A stretch of DNA of 64,000 nt, taken from contig NZ_CP043661.1 of the NCBI RefSeq assembly GCF_014217565.1, positions 1,984,001 to 2,048,000 of the forward strand, written 5' to 3'. Below are positions 34,858 through 43,429 of this stretch, piece by piece. This stretch comes from Kribbella qitaiheensis (GTDB lineage Bacteria; Actinomycetota; Actinomycetes; Propionibacteriales; Kribbellaceae). The notes beneath the pieces are model-generated. The model saw only the letters and a program-made list of their open reading frames with translations. It did no database searches and had not been told where the DNA came from. Position numbers and translations under genes: made by a program. Numbering within the stretch: position 1 is the first letter of the stretch; every line of letters starts with the position of its first letter.

Positions 34858-36256
34858 TCAGTTGCTTGTTGTCGTCGTCTTGTCCTTGCCACCGACGATG
34901 CCCTCGACCGCCTGGTCGTAGTTCTTCGCCGCCTTGTCCGGGGCGGACTGCCCCGTCATCACGGCTTCCATCGCGGTGATGATCTCGTTGGAGACCTTCG
35001 GATACTCCGGCAGCGCGGGGCGGTAGACCGTGACGGAGACCAGGTCGGTGAAGAACTGGGTGCTCTTCGACGACGACTTGTAGCCGACATCGGAGGCGAC
35101 GTCCTTACGTACGGCGATCTGCGCGCCGTCCGTGGCGTACTTGGTCGCGTTCTTCTGCGACTGCAGCGACTGGATGAACTTCCAGGCCGCATCCGGGGAC
35201 TTCGACTTGGCCGGGATCGCCCAGGTCCAGCCGCCGGAGAGACTGACCTTGCCCTTGCCCTCACCGGTCTGGGTCGGCATCGCGGTCTGGCCGAGCACGT
35301 CGGACCACTGCGGCCACGGCTTGGCGCCGGTCTTCAGCCAGTTGTTGTACAGCCACGAGCCGTCGAGCGCGATCGCCAGCTTCGAGTTCGGCAACAGGTC
35401 GCTACCGACCTTGTTGCCCCAGTTCGGGTCGAGCGACTGCTTCGGCTGCGGGGCCAGGCCCTCGGTGAAGACGGTCTTGACGAAGTTGAGCGAGTCCTTG
35501 AAGCCCTGGCTGCCGACGACCCACTTCTTCTGGTCGAAGTTGTAGAGGGTGTCCTTGGTGCCGTAGAGCAGCATCTCGAAGCCCTGCATGGCGGACGCCT
35601 CGCCCATCGGCTTACCCGAGTAGACGTTCAGCGGGATCACGCCGGGCACCTTGGACTTGATCGTCCGGGCGGTGTTCAGCACGTCGTCCCAGGTCTTCGG
35701 CTGCCAGTCGGTCGGCAGGCCGGCCCTTGGCGAAGAGTTGCTTGTTGTACCAAAGGGCGCGGGTGTCCGTGCCGTCCGGTACGCCGTACACCTTGCCGTC
35801 CTGGCCCTTCGCGGCACCCTTCGCGGACTCCTCGAACTGACCCCAGTCGGACCAGCCCTTGATGTAGTCGTCCAGCGGCCGCAGGTAGCCCGCGGTGATG
35901 TCCGAGTTGATCAGGAAGGTGTCCTCGTAAACGATGTCGGGCGCCGTGTTGGGCGAGCGCATCATCAACTGAATCTTGGTGTAGTAGTCGTTCTCGCTGG
36001 CGACGACCGGGACGATCTCGACCTTCGAGCCGGGGTTGGCCGCCTCGTACTCGGTCTTGGCGCCGGTGAGGAAGTTCTTCATCACCGTGCCAGGACCCCA
36101 CTGCTGGTAGGCGATCTTGATGTTCGCCGGACCCGAGCTCTGACCGCCCGCTTCGGGGGTCTTGGTCGTCGATCCCTGACTGCAGGCCGAGACCCCTAGC
36201 AGGAGCGCACCGACAGCGAGCACACCCACCCGCTTGAAACCGTTCTTCATGGCCAT
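34858..36256 (-). pseudogene. Extracellular sugar-binding lipoprotein, one-base frameshift
   Basis: Family 1 solute-binding lipoprotein of about 465 residues once repaired. The lipobox LLLGVSACS follows MAMKNGFKRVGVLAVGA; the mature part has IKIAYQQWGPGTVMKNF, a central APDIVYEDTFLINSD and WAIPAKSKSPDAAWKFIQSL, typical of sugar-binding proteins. The frame breaks at GGCCC 35722-35726 (plus strand); removing one base gives LFAKAGLPTDWQPKTWDDV, joining both halves. If the extra base is real the importer lacks its receptor. First gene of the importer operon; the start with GAAGGTGG upstream is at 36256. Confidence 0.75.
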
Positions 36257-36267
36257 CACGTCCACCT

Positions 36268-36285
36268 TCGGGCAATCGTTGTCAT
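36268..36285. promoter_or_regulatory. Candidate operator half-palindrome
   Basis: GGCAATCGTTGTC resembles the perfect palindrome GACAACGTTGTC at 36363 but has an extra central base. It lies 12-30 bases before the binding-protein start. Together the two sites could form a looped operator for a LacI-type repressor. Confidence 0.35.
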
Positions 36286-36362
36286 CCCAGCTCTACCGCT
36301 CAAACCCGTCGGGCTTTCCCGTGACCGTAGGAGGCGCGGGCCGGTGAAGTCAATGGCTTGAA

Positions 36363-36374
36363 GACAACGTTGTC
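36363..36374. promoter_or_regulatory. Candidate LacI-type operator of the sugar importer
   Basis: GACAACGTTGTC is a 12-bp perfect palindrome with the central CG typical of LacI-family operators, about 105 bases upstream of the binding-protein start. No repressor gene is adjacent. Confidence 0.4.
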
Positions 36375-36392
36375 CCCCAAGAACACAGACTG

Positions 36393-36427
36393 CGCGGTGA
36401 CCGGCTCGTAACGATCCGGTCACCGCG
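36393..36427 (-). terminator. Terminator of the TetR-linked membrane gene
   Basis: A 12-bp perfect stem (CGCGGTGACCGG 36393-36404 with CCGGTCACCGCG 36416-36427), 11 bases past the stop of the minus-strand membrane gene. Confidence 0.8.
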
Positions 36428-36437
36428 CTGTCATGTC

Positions 36438-37470
36438 TCAGACAGTAACGACCGACGCTTCATGACGACCACGTACTGCGGCCTGCCGGCTACGGCCGCG
36501 AGCCGCGCCCAGCCCACACAGCACCAGACCGAACAGAAGCCAGCACCCGAGTACTGCGAACGAGCGTCCAGAGCCGGCCCCATCGAAGAAGCTGACCGAG
36601 CGCAGCGCAGTACCGGCCGCTCCCGGCGGGAGGAACTGGCCGAGCGAGCCCCAACCGGTCGGCAGCATCTCGGGTGCGCTGGTGAGACCGGAGAGCGGGT
36701 TGCCGAGCAGCATCATCGTGGCGCTGCCGAGTGCGAGCCCACCGACGCCGAGCAGCCACTCCAGCCCGAGCAAGGTGAGACTGATCGCACCGATCGACAT
36801 GGCGATAACGCTCGCATTGGCGAAGTAGTTGCCTTCGAACGATCCGAGCCAGAACTGCAGCACCGCGGTCAGGGCGAGCGCTCCGGTGATCGCGAACCCG
36901 ATCGCACCCAGCACCCGGCCACGACCATTTTTCACGAGTTGAATCAAGGCTGCGGCCCCGATGATTCCGCCGAGCACGAGCGGTAGCGCACCCGCGGCGA
37001 GACCGGCGCCGCGCGGGTCGTCCTTGGGCAGCGGGACGATGTCGGTCACCTTGGGTGCGACTCCCCCGTTCTGCGCGGCCATCCCGGCCGAAAGCTGGGT
37101 CAGGATCTGTGCCACCGCGGGACCGCCGGCGGATGCGGTCAGCACCTCGGGGTTCTGCGGGTCAAGGACGATCGCGCCATACACGTCGCGGCCCTCGATC
37201 GACTGGACGGCGGCGCCGCGATCGGCCACCGCCTTGATGTCGAAGCCGCCGGGGAGCGCCTTCTCCAAGCCGGCCTTCACCTGAGCGACGGCCCGCGTCC
37301 GGACCAGCGACGGCCAGCGGCAGGTCACGAGGCTCGGAGCGTGCCGCCGGCCAGGCGAACGCGATCAGCAAAACGGTGAGAACCGCGGTGAGGAGGGTGA
37401 CGACAGCAACCACCGGCGGACGGCGGCGCTCCGTGGTGACGGGCTCCTCGACGGGGTGATCGGCAGACAT
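36438..37470 (-). pseudogene. YhgE/ABC-2-like membrane protein, one-base frameshift
   Basis: About 343 residues once repaired. The N-terminal helix (VVAVVTLLTAVLTVLLIAFAWPAA, about 20-43) is followed by an extracytoplasmic domain (PRDLPLAVAGPDA ... YGAIVLDPQNPEVLTASAGGPAV) and five C-terminal membrane helices, the layout of Pip/YhgE and ABC-2-type permeases. The frame shifts at GGCCC 37290-37294; removing one base gives GPDAAVAQVKAGLEKAL. Strong GGAGAAGGAG ribosome site. Divergent from a TetR gene whose probable operators lie between them, so it is likely the repressor's target, perhaps an efflux or lipid-related exporter. Confidence 0.7.
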
Positions 37471-37492
37471 TCCGTACTCCTTCTCCTAAACC

Positions 37493-37548
37493 GAATGTTC
37501 GTTCTTTATTACAGACTCCACCAGTCGACTTGTCAAGAACGGGCATTC
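37493..37548. promoter_or_regulatory. Two TetR-type operator copies
   Basis: GAATGTTCGTTC (37493-37504) and its inverted relative GAACGGGCATTC (37537-37548) share the palindromic pattern GAAYGNNCRTTC. They flank the short divergent promoter region between the membrane gene and the TetR gene. Confidence 0.6.
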
Positions 37549-37564
37549 GTTTTACGTTGCAGTC

Positions 37565-38158
37565 ATGCCCAAGGTCACCGTCGAACACCGCACCGCCCGC
37601 CACGACCAGATCGTCTCGGCGGCCCGCCGCTGCGCGATCGAGCAGGGCTTCCACAAGACGACGATGGCCGACGTGATCCGCGAGTCAGGACTGTCCGCGG
37701 GGGCGGTCTACGGCTACTTCAAGAGCAAGGACGAGCTCGTCTCGGCCATCGCCGACCAGGCGCTCAGCTCGGTCGACGAGCTGTTCGAGGGCATCCTCGC
37801 CAGCGATCAGCCGCTGACGCCGCTCGCCGCCCTCCGCGCCACCCTCGAGCACGTCGTCGAGATCGCGGAGCAGCCCGGCGGCGATGTCACCCGGGTCGCA
37901 CTCCAGGCGTGGGCGGAGGCGATGCACAACGACGCGATCGCCGGCATCGCCCGGGAGAAGTACTCGCTGCTCCGCCATAAGTTCGCCGAGGTGGCGAGAC
38001 GTGCCCAGGCCGACGGCACGGTCGACGCCGACGTGGATCCGGAGTACATCGCCCAGGTCATGTTCGCCCTGATCCCCGGCTTCCTCCTCCAGCGCCTCCT
38101 CCTCGGCGACGTCACCCCCAAAACCTTCGCCACCGGCCTGACCGCGCTCCTGAAGTAG
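37565..38158 (+). CDS. TetR/AcrR family repressor
   Basis: A 197-residue repressor. The N-terminal HTH (about 12-58) reads ARHDQIVSAARRCAIEQGF then TTMADVIRESGLSAGAVYGYFKSKDELV, the standard TetR pattern; the C-terminal part is an all-helical ligand and dimer domain (PEYIAQVMFALIPGFLLQRLLLGD). It probably represses itself and the divergent membrane gene through the paired GAAYGNNCRTTC sites. Confidence 0.9.
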   Translation: MPKVTVEHRTARHDQIVSAARRCAIEQGFHKTTMADVIRESGLSAGAVYGYFKSKDELVSAIADQALSSVDELFEGILASDQPLTPLAALRATLEHVVEIAEQPGGDVTRVALQAWAEAMHNDAIAGIAREKYSLLRHKFAEVARRAQADGTVDADVDPEYIAQVMFALIPGFLLQRLLLGDVTPKTFATGLTALLK

Positions 38159-38355
38159 CCGTGCCCCTGCCGGCAGCGCCAATCGGGCTCTCGGGAAGTG
38201 AAGGTTTTCCGCCTTGTGGCCCTGGGTGACGACGATGTCACTGAGGGCTTGAGTCGCGGCACTTACCCGGTTAGGTTGTCCCGGAGCTTATTTCAAACCC
38301 TGAACTAAGCCCGCGGGTCAAAGCACGTACGGCGACTGGGGAGTCGGAGGTGCGC

Positions 38356-39762
38356 GTGATTTCTCGAGCGAAGGTCGCCAGCGGTTCCCGCACCAGCGGG
38401 GCCGGCACCAACGGGCCCGGCACCAGCAGGTCCGGCACGAGCGGTTCCAGCACCAGCAGGTCCGGCACGAGCGGTTCCGGCAGCAGCGGGTACGGCAGCA
38501 GCCGGGCCGGCGCCGGACGGGACATCGGTTGGTACTGGGGCAGCCAGACGGCAAGCGCCATCGGCGACCGCCTGACCGGCTTCGCCGTCCCCAGCATCGC
38601 CATCCTGACCCTCAACGCAAGCAGCGCCGAAGTAGGAGTACTCGCGGCCCTCGGCTGGCTCGCCTACCCCGCGCTTGGCCTGTTCGCCGGCGCAGCCCTC
38701 GCCCACGTGCAACGCCGCCGGGTGATGATCACCGGCGAGGTAATGCGATTCGCCGTCTTCGCCACGGTCCCGCTGGCCGCGCTCGGCGGCTGGGTCACCA
38801 CCGCCCAGCTCTTCGTCGTTGTCGCCGTCGCCGGCATCGCCACCGTCTTCGTCGACATCGCCGGCCAGTCCTACCTGCCGGCCCTCGTCGACCCAAGATC
38901 CCTGGTCGGCGCGAACGCCAAGCTGCAAAGCTCCGACAGCTTCTCCAAGCTCGTCGGCCCCGCCCTCGCCGGCCTGGCCCTCAAGACCACCGACCCGTAC
39001 GCCGGCCTGCTGCTCTGCGCCCTTCCCTTCCTCGGCTCCGCCGCCGGACGAACCAGGATCCAGACCTTGGAACCACCCCTGGAAAGAGCCCAGGACCCTT
39101 TGTCCGCAAGGATTCGCCAGGGCTTCACCTTCGTCTGGCAACACCCACTCCTCCGCCAGCTAGTCGTCGCAGCCGCAATCCGCAGCTTCGGCGCCGGCAT
39201 GGTCGACGCCGTCCTACTCCTCTTCGCGTACCGAGTGCTCGGCCTGTCCAGCCTCGAAGGCGGCCTGCTGATCGCAGCCGGCTCGATCGGCGGACTCCTC
39301 GGCGCATTCATCGCAAACCGCCTGGCCGCCAGACTCGGCACCAGGCGCACCTTGCTACTAACCGGCGTGGAAGCCCTGTGCTGGTTGACGATTCCGATCT
39401 GCCTGGTCACCGCCCCAGTGATCGCGCTGGTCCTGATCCGGATCTGCGCCTCGATCTGGCTACCGGTCTGGAACATCGTCACCACCAGCGTCCGGCAGGA
39501 GCTCACCCCAACCGGTCTGCAAAGCCCCGTCCACGCGACCGCCCGGACGCTCACCTCGTCCACGGTCCCGTTGGGGGCCATCACCGGAGGTTTGGCCGGC
39601 GGCGTCCTGAGCGATCAGCTCGGGACCCGTACCGGTCTGGTTCTCGTCCTCGCAGTCGGAGGTGCGATCGCCGGAGCCAGCGCGCTGCTGGTCGTACGAA
39701 GCCAGGAGATCACGGCAACACCGAGGGAGGTCGAATGCGTCCAACCACAACGCGAACCCTGA
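38356..39762 (+). CDS. MFS exporter heading the biosynthetic operon
   Basis: A 468-residue major facilitator with about 12 helices from residue 55 on (GWYWGSQTASAIGDRLTGFAVP). The first 50 residues are a Gly/Ser/Thr-rich repeat (TSRSGTSGSS, TSRSGTSGSGSS) encoded by a direct DNA repeat of about 30 bases near 38425 and 38455; this tail is unusual for an MFS protein. GTG 38356 is chosen because GGAGGT lies at the right distance; GTG 38350 overlaps that site. The radical SAM gene starts inside its last codons. Best reading: exporter of, and self-resistance to, the operon's product. Confidence 0.8.
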   Translation: MISRAKVASGSRTSGAGTNGPGTSRSGTSGSSTSRSGTSGSGSSGYGSSRAGAGRDIGWYWGSQTASAIGDRLTGFAVPSIAILTLNASSAEVGVLAALGWLAYPALGLFAGAALAHVQRRRVMITGEVMRFAVFATVPLAALGGWVTTAQLFVVVAVAGIATVFVDIAGQSYLPALVDPRSLVGANAKLQSSDSFSKLVGPALAGLALKTTDPYAGLLLCALPFLGSAAGRTRIQTLEPPLERAQDPLSARIRQGFTFVWQHPLLRQLVVAAAIRSFGAGMVDAVLLLFAYRVLGLSSLEGGLLIAAGSIGGLLGAFIANRLAARLGTRRTLLLTGVEALCWLTIPICLVTAPVIALVLIRICASIWLPVWNIVTTSVRQELTPTGLQSPVHATARTLTSSTVPLGAITGGLAGGVLSDQLGTRTGLVLVLAVGGAIAGASALLVVRSQEITATPREVECVQPQREP

Positions 39763-40910
39763 ACAGCAAGGAATTCGCGGATATCAAGCACACCGTGTCC
39801 ATCCGTTCCAAGGCCCGCAAGAACCTGCTGCTCGACCCTAGTTATGCCGCGCCGCTGCCGCAGGAGGTGAGCCTGCAGCTGACCTATCGCTGCAACCTGC
39901 GCTGTACCCACTGCTACCAGTGGAACGAGCAAGGCTTCTTCCGCGACTTCAGCGCCCAGAAGCAGAAGACGGAACTGGACCTGGAGGTCGTCGAGGACGT
40001 CCTCCGTACGACGGCGCCGGTCCGCTCCAAGCTGTTCCTGTGGGGCGGCGAGCCGTTGATGCACACCAAGTTCGACCAGGTCGCGAAGCTGCTGCAGAAG
40101 TACCCACGGACCGTCAACATGTGCACCAACGGCCTGCTCTTCAAGCGCAAGCTCGACGATCTGCTCACCATCGGCGAGAACCTCAACCTGCTGGTCAGCC
40201 TGGACGGTCTCGGCGAGGACCACGAGGCACTCCGCGGCCGGGGCACCTTCAAGCGCACGATGGAGAACATCCAGCTGATGCTGGACCTCAAGCGCAAGGG
40301 CGAGTGGAACGGCGAACTCTCGTTGTCCTGCATGGTCAGCCACGTCACCGTGGACAAGATGTACGAGTTCATGGAGTGGGCCGAGGAGCTCGGCGTGAAC
40401 ACGGTGTACTTCCAGTTCCCGTGGTACATCAGCCCCGAGGTCGCCGAGTCGATGGACCGGCTGTACGAGAAGTCCTTCGCCTGGCTGAACCCACAGACCG
40501 ACACCAAGCGGCCGACCTGGCACTCATACACCTATCAACTGCCGGCCGAAGAACTCCCCGTACTGCGTGAGTCGATGGCCCGCCTCGCCTCGCGAGCCTG
40601 GAACGTGCGCCTCCGGTACCAGCCGCAGCTCGAGGACGACGAGGTCACCGACTTCATTCTCGGCACCTCGCGGCCGGCCCAGCACCGGAGCAAGTGCCTC
40701 GCGGTCTCGAACCGGATGGAGGTGCACGCCGACGGTGCTGTCAGCTCCTGCAAGTTCTTCCCGGAGTTCGTTGTCGGCAACCTGTACGACCAGCCGGCAG
40801 GGGAGCTTTGGCAGAGCCAGTCCTTCAAGGAAGTCCGCCGGATCATGTCGGAGAACGGAATGATGCCCGTCTGCTCCAAGTGCATCCTCCTTTACCTGAA
40901 CGGAGTGTGA
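39735..40910 (+). CDS. Radical SAM enzyme with C-terminal auxiliary-cluster motif
   Basis: A 391-residue radical SAM enzyme. The CxxxCxxC motif (Cys53, Cys57, Cys60, in YRCNLRCTHC) binds the SAM cluster, followed by FLWGGEP (a GGE motif) and VNMCTNG. Four C-terminal cysteines, Cys321, Cys339, Cys380 and Cys383, could bind one auxiliary 4Fe-4S cluster, a twitch-like arrangement rather than full SPASM. Such enzymes include peptide-modifying proteins and alcohol dehydrogenases such as BtrN. Start has GGGAGG five bases upstream and lies within the exporter gene. Substrate unknown; the adjacent carrier protein suggests a tethered amino acid or a small sugar/cyclitol. Confidence 0.85.
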   Translation: MRPTTTRTLNSKEFADIKHTVSIRSKARKNLLLDPSYAAPLPQEVSLQLTYRCNLRCTHCYQWNEQGFFRDFSAQKQKTELDLEVVEDVLRTTAPVRSKLFLWGGEPLMHTKFDQVAKLLQKYPRTVNMCTNGLLFKRKLDDLLTIGENLNLLVSLDGLGEDHEALRGRGTFKRTMENIQLMLDLKRKGEWNGELSLSCMVSHVTVDKMYEFMEWAEELGVNTVYFQFPWYISPEVAESMDRLYEKSFAWLNPQTDTKRPTWHSYTYQLPAEELPVLRESMARLASRAWNVRLRYQPQLEDDEVTDFILGTSRPAQHRSKCLAVSNRMEVHADGAVSSCKFFPEFVVGNLYDQPAGELWQSQSFKEVRRIMSENGMMPVCSKCILLYLNGV

Positions 40911-40911
40911 G

Positions 40912-41166
40912 ATGGAGATCGAGGACAGGGTGAAGGCAGTCCTGGCCAAGGTGCTGGACAACGGCATCACGGCGGAGGAGATCGGTCCGGAGGCCGACCT
41001 GGTCGAGCAGTACGGGCTGGACTCGTTGCAGACCATCACCTTCCTGCTGGCGATCGAGGACGAGTTCGACCTGGAGCTGGACTACCCGCAACTGCAGCTC
41101 GACGACCTCCGCTCGGTCCGTCAGTTCAGCGGTTTCGTCGCGCGGCTGGCGGCTCCGGTGCAATGA
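40912..41166 (+). CDS. Stand-alone acyl/peptidyl carrier protein
   Basis: An 84-residue carrier protein with the phosphopantetheine site Ser38 in YGLDSLQTITFLLAIEDEF. The length, the acidic helix II and the D-S-L motif are typical of ACP/PCP domains. It would hold the pathway intermediate as a thioester. It starts one base after the radical SAM stop, and its own stop overlaps the ATP-grasp start (ATGA). No phosphopantetheinyl transferase is in the operon, so a host enzyme must activate it. Confidence 0.9.
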   Translation: MEIEDRVKAVLAKVLDNGITAEEIGPEADLVEQYGLDSLQTITFLLAIEDEFDLELDYPQLQLDDLRSVRQFSGFVARLAAPVQ

Positions 41167-42476
41167 CGGTCCGGCTCGGCACTTTCGACGCGGAGTCCTG
41201 GTGGCGGCCGGCCGATCTGGCGGCGCTGCCGTCGGTCGGCGGGGCCGGCCCCGCGGTCGGCGCGATGGACGAGCTGCTGGCGGGGTTCTGCGTGCCGGGT
41301 GATCTGCTGATCACCCGGCACCCGCTGGCGGCGTCGATCCAGGACGGCCTGGGAGCGGCTTTCGGCGGCACGAGCTTCGACCACATCTCGCTCAGCGACT
41401 CCGACCCGGGGCCGGCCGGACTGGAGGCGCCCGGCGGTCCAGACCCGGGGCCGACCGGACCGGATGCGTCCGGCGATTCCCGCCCGGGGCCGATCGAGCG
41501 GGAGATCCTTGCCGACCAGGCGGTGATGCAGCGGATCCGCGGTCGCGAGATCACGCCGTACGCCGTCCTGCCGGAGACCTGGACGCTGGTCGAACAGTTG
41601 CTCCCGACACCGGAAATCGTTGCCGAGGTCAACTCCAAGACCTGGTCGAACGAGCTGGTCCGCGACCTCGGCCTGCCCGGCGGCGGCCGAACAGTCCGCT
41701 CGGTCGACGACCTCGTCAAGGCCGTCACCGCACTCGAGTTCCGAGCCCTGATCAAAGATCCGTACGGCGTATCGGGTCGCGCCCTGATCGAGGTCGCCAC
41801 CCCCGGCGTACTGCGAGCCGTCGAGCGCGTACTGCGTAAGCAGGTCGAAGCCGGTCGCCGGGTCGAACTGGTCGTACAGGAGAAGTACTCCAAACAGCAC
41901 GACTTCTCCGGCCACCTCGTGCTCGACAGCAACGGTGACTGGAATTTCCTCGGCCTCCAGCTGATGACGAACCGTGGGTTCCGCCACTTCGGTTCGAGCC
42001 CGGTCCCGCCCGGCCTGATCGACGAGGGCTGGTACGCCGAGACGCTGGCCGAGGTGGTTCCGGCGATCGCCGAGACCGGCTACTGGGGCCCGGTCGGAGT
42101 CGACGCGATGCTCCTCGACGACGGCACCGTGATCCCCGTCCTGGAGATCAACGCCAGGCAGTCGCTGGGACTGCTCGCGCTGGAACTCGAGCGACACGCG
42201 ACCGAGCACGGTCTCACCGGGCACCTCTGGCAGCTCGAGCTGAACGTTGCCCCCGACAAGGGAATCAGTGACGTCTTCGTAGCCCTCGGCAACATCCTCT
42301 ACCGCGGCGGCACGGCACCGGGAGTGACGGTGCTGTCCGGAAGTAGGCTCACAGCACCGGGGGGCCGGATCTATGTCGCGATCTTCTGCCCCGCCGGCGA
42401 ACTAGATCGATGGCGGCGACGCCTACTGGCCGCGGTGACCACGGCCGACGTCAATCCAAGGGGGCAGACGAAATGA
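41163..42476 (+). CDS. ATP-grasp ligase
   Basis: A 437-residue ATP-grasp protein. A divergent N-terminal domain (1-155) includes a Pro/Gly-rich linker of about 30 residues (PGPAGLEAPGGPDPGPTGPD). The core shows the nucleotide-binding Lys (FRALIKDPYGVSGRALIEV), VELVVQEKYSKQHDFSGHLVL and the metal-binding VIPVLEINARQS near the C-terminus. ATP-grasp enzymes activate a carboxylate and join it to an amine or thiol; next to a carrier protein it may load an amino acid onto the carrier, as BtrJ does in butirosin assembly, or form an amide. Overlaps both neighbours by four bases. Confidence 0.8.
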   Translation: MTVRLGTFDAESWWRPADLAALPSVGGAGPAVGAMDELLAGFCVPGDLLITRHPLAASIQDGLGAAFGGTSFDHISLSDSDPGPAGLEAPGGPDPGPTGPDASGDSRPGPIEREILADQAVMQRIRGREITPYAVLPETWTLVEQLLPTPEIVAEVNSKTWSNELVRDLGLPGGGRTVRSVDDLVKAVTALEFRALIKDPYGVSGRALIEVATPGVLRAVERVLRKQVEAGRRVELVVQEKYSKQHDFSGHLVLDSNGDWNFLGLQLMTNRGFRHFGSSPVPPGLIDEGWYAETLAEVVPAIAETGYWGPVGVDAMLLDDGTVIPVLEINARQSLGLLALELERHATEHGLTGHLWQLELNVAPDKGISDVFVALGNILYRGGTAPGVTVLSGSRLTAPGGRIYVAIFCPAGELDRWRRRLLAAVTTADVNPRGQTK

Positions 42477-43429
42477 CTGAGATCGGCCTGATCGGGGCGA
42501 CCGGGATCGCCGAGCGCGCCATCCTGCGACCGGCCGGAGCGCGAGCCGACGTACAGGTCCGGGCGGTGGCAGCGAGCGATCCGGTCCGGGCCAAGGAGTT
42601 CGCGTCGCGGCACGAGATCCCGGTCGTTCATCAGGACTACGCCGCGCTGCTGGCGGATCCGGAGATCGACACCGTTTACATCTCGTTGCACAACTCGGCA
42701 CACCACCGCTGGGCAGTGCGTGCGGCTGTTGCGGGCAAGCGGGTGATCGTCGAGAAGCCGCTGTGCTTGTCGAGCGAGGAGCTGGAAGAGCTGGAGTTCG
42801 CCGCCGAGGACGTCCAGGTCTTCGAGGCGGTCGCCACGCTCGGCCATCCGTGGCAGGAGACCGTCCGCGGCTTCGTCGACGACCAGTCGTACGGCGCTTT
42901 GCAGTCGGTCGAGACGCGGATGACGTTCGCGATTCCGGCTCCTGGTGGATTCCGCGATGAGCCTGAGCTGGGCGGTGGCATCTTCCGCGACTCAGCCAGC
43001 TACTGGTTGCAGGCTCTGCAGGCAACTGTTGGCCTGGACGACGTCGAAGCCGATGGCTCGTCAGACTTCGACGGCCCGAACGGCGTGGACTACTCCTTCC
43101 ACGCGACGCTCCGCTGGCCGACCGGAGTACAGGCGGTCCTGGAGTGCGCCTTCGGCGAGCAGCACGTCGCCGACCACGTCTTCACCTTCGAACAAGCGGT
43201 GATCAAAGTGCGGAACTTCCTCCGCCCGATGGCTGGCGCGGTCCCTGTCAACCTGGTGATCGTCCCAACCGACGGCGACCGCAAGGTTGTCGGCTTCCCC
43301 GCTTCCTCGTACTACGACAGCCAGCTGACCCGGATCCTCGACAGCGAGGCCGACGACCTCGAATCGGCCGCACCCCGGATCGCCTTGATGGCCGAGATCT
43401 ACGCCGCTGCAAAGGCCGGAAGCGCATGA
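42473..43429 (+). CDS. Gfo/Idh/MocA family NAD(P)-dependent oxidoreductase
   Basis: A 318-residue dehydrogenase. The N-terminal Rossmann fold has IGLIGATGIAERAI, and the family's EKPL motif is at 94-97 (RVIVEKPLCLS). The C-terminal beta domain is of GFO_IDH_MocA type. Members oxidise or reduce sugars, inositols and imines. In this operon it could act on a sugar-like or cyclitol moiety, or reduce an imine. Coupled to both neighbours by ATGA overlaps. Confidence 0.85.
   Translation: MTEIGLIGATGIAERAILRPAGARADVQVRAVAASDPVRAKEFASRHEIPVVHQDYAALLADPEIDTVYISLHNSAHHRWAVRAAVAGKRVIVEKPLCLSSEELEELEFAAEDVQVFEAVATLGHPWQETVRGFVDDQSYGALQSVETRMTFAIPAPGGFRDEPELGGGIFRDSASYWLQALQATVGLDDVEADGSSDFDGPNGVDYSFHATLRWPTGVQAVLECAFGEQHVADHVFTFEQAVIKVRNFLRPMAGAVPVNLVIVPTDGDRKVVGFPASSYYDSQLTRILDSEADDLESAAPRIALMAEIYAAAKAGSA

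Noticed and set aside
39735..40910. RiPP maturase with a nearby precursor peptide
   Set aside because: No short precursor frame with a ribosome site was found in the operon, where genes overlap with no spare room, and a carrier protein follows instead.
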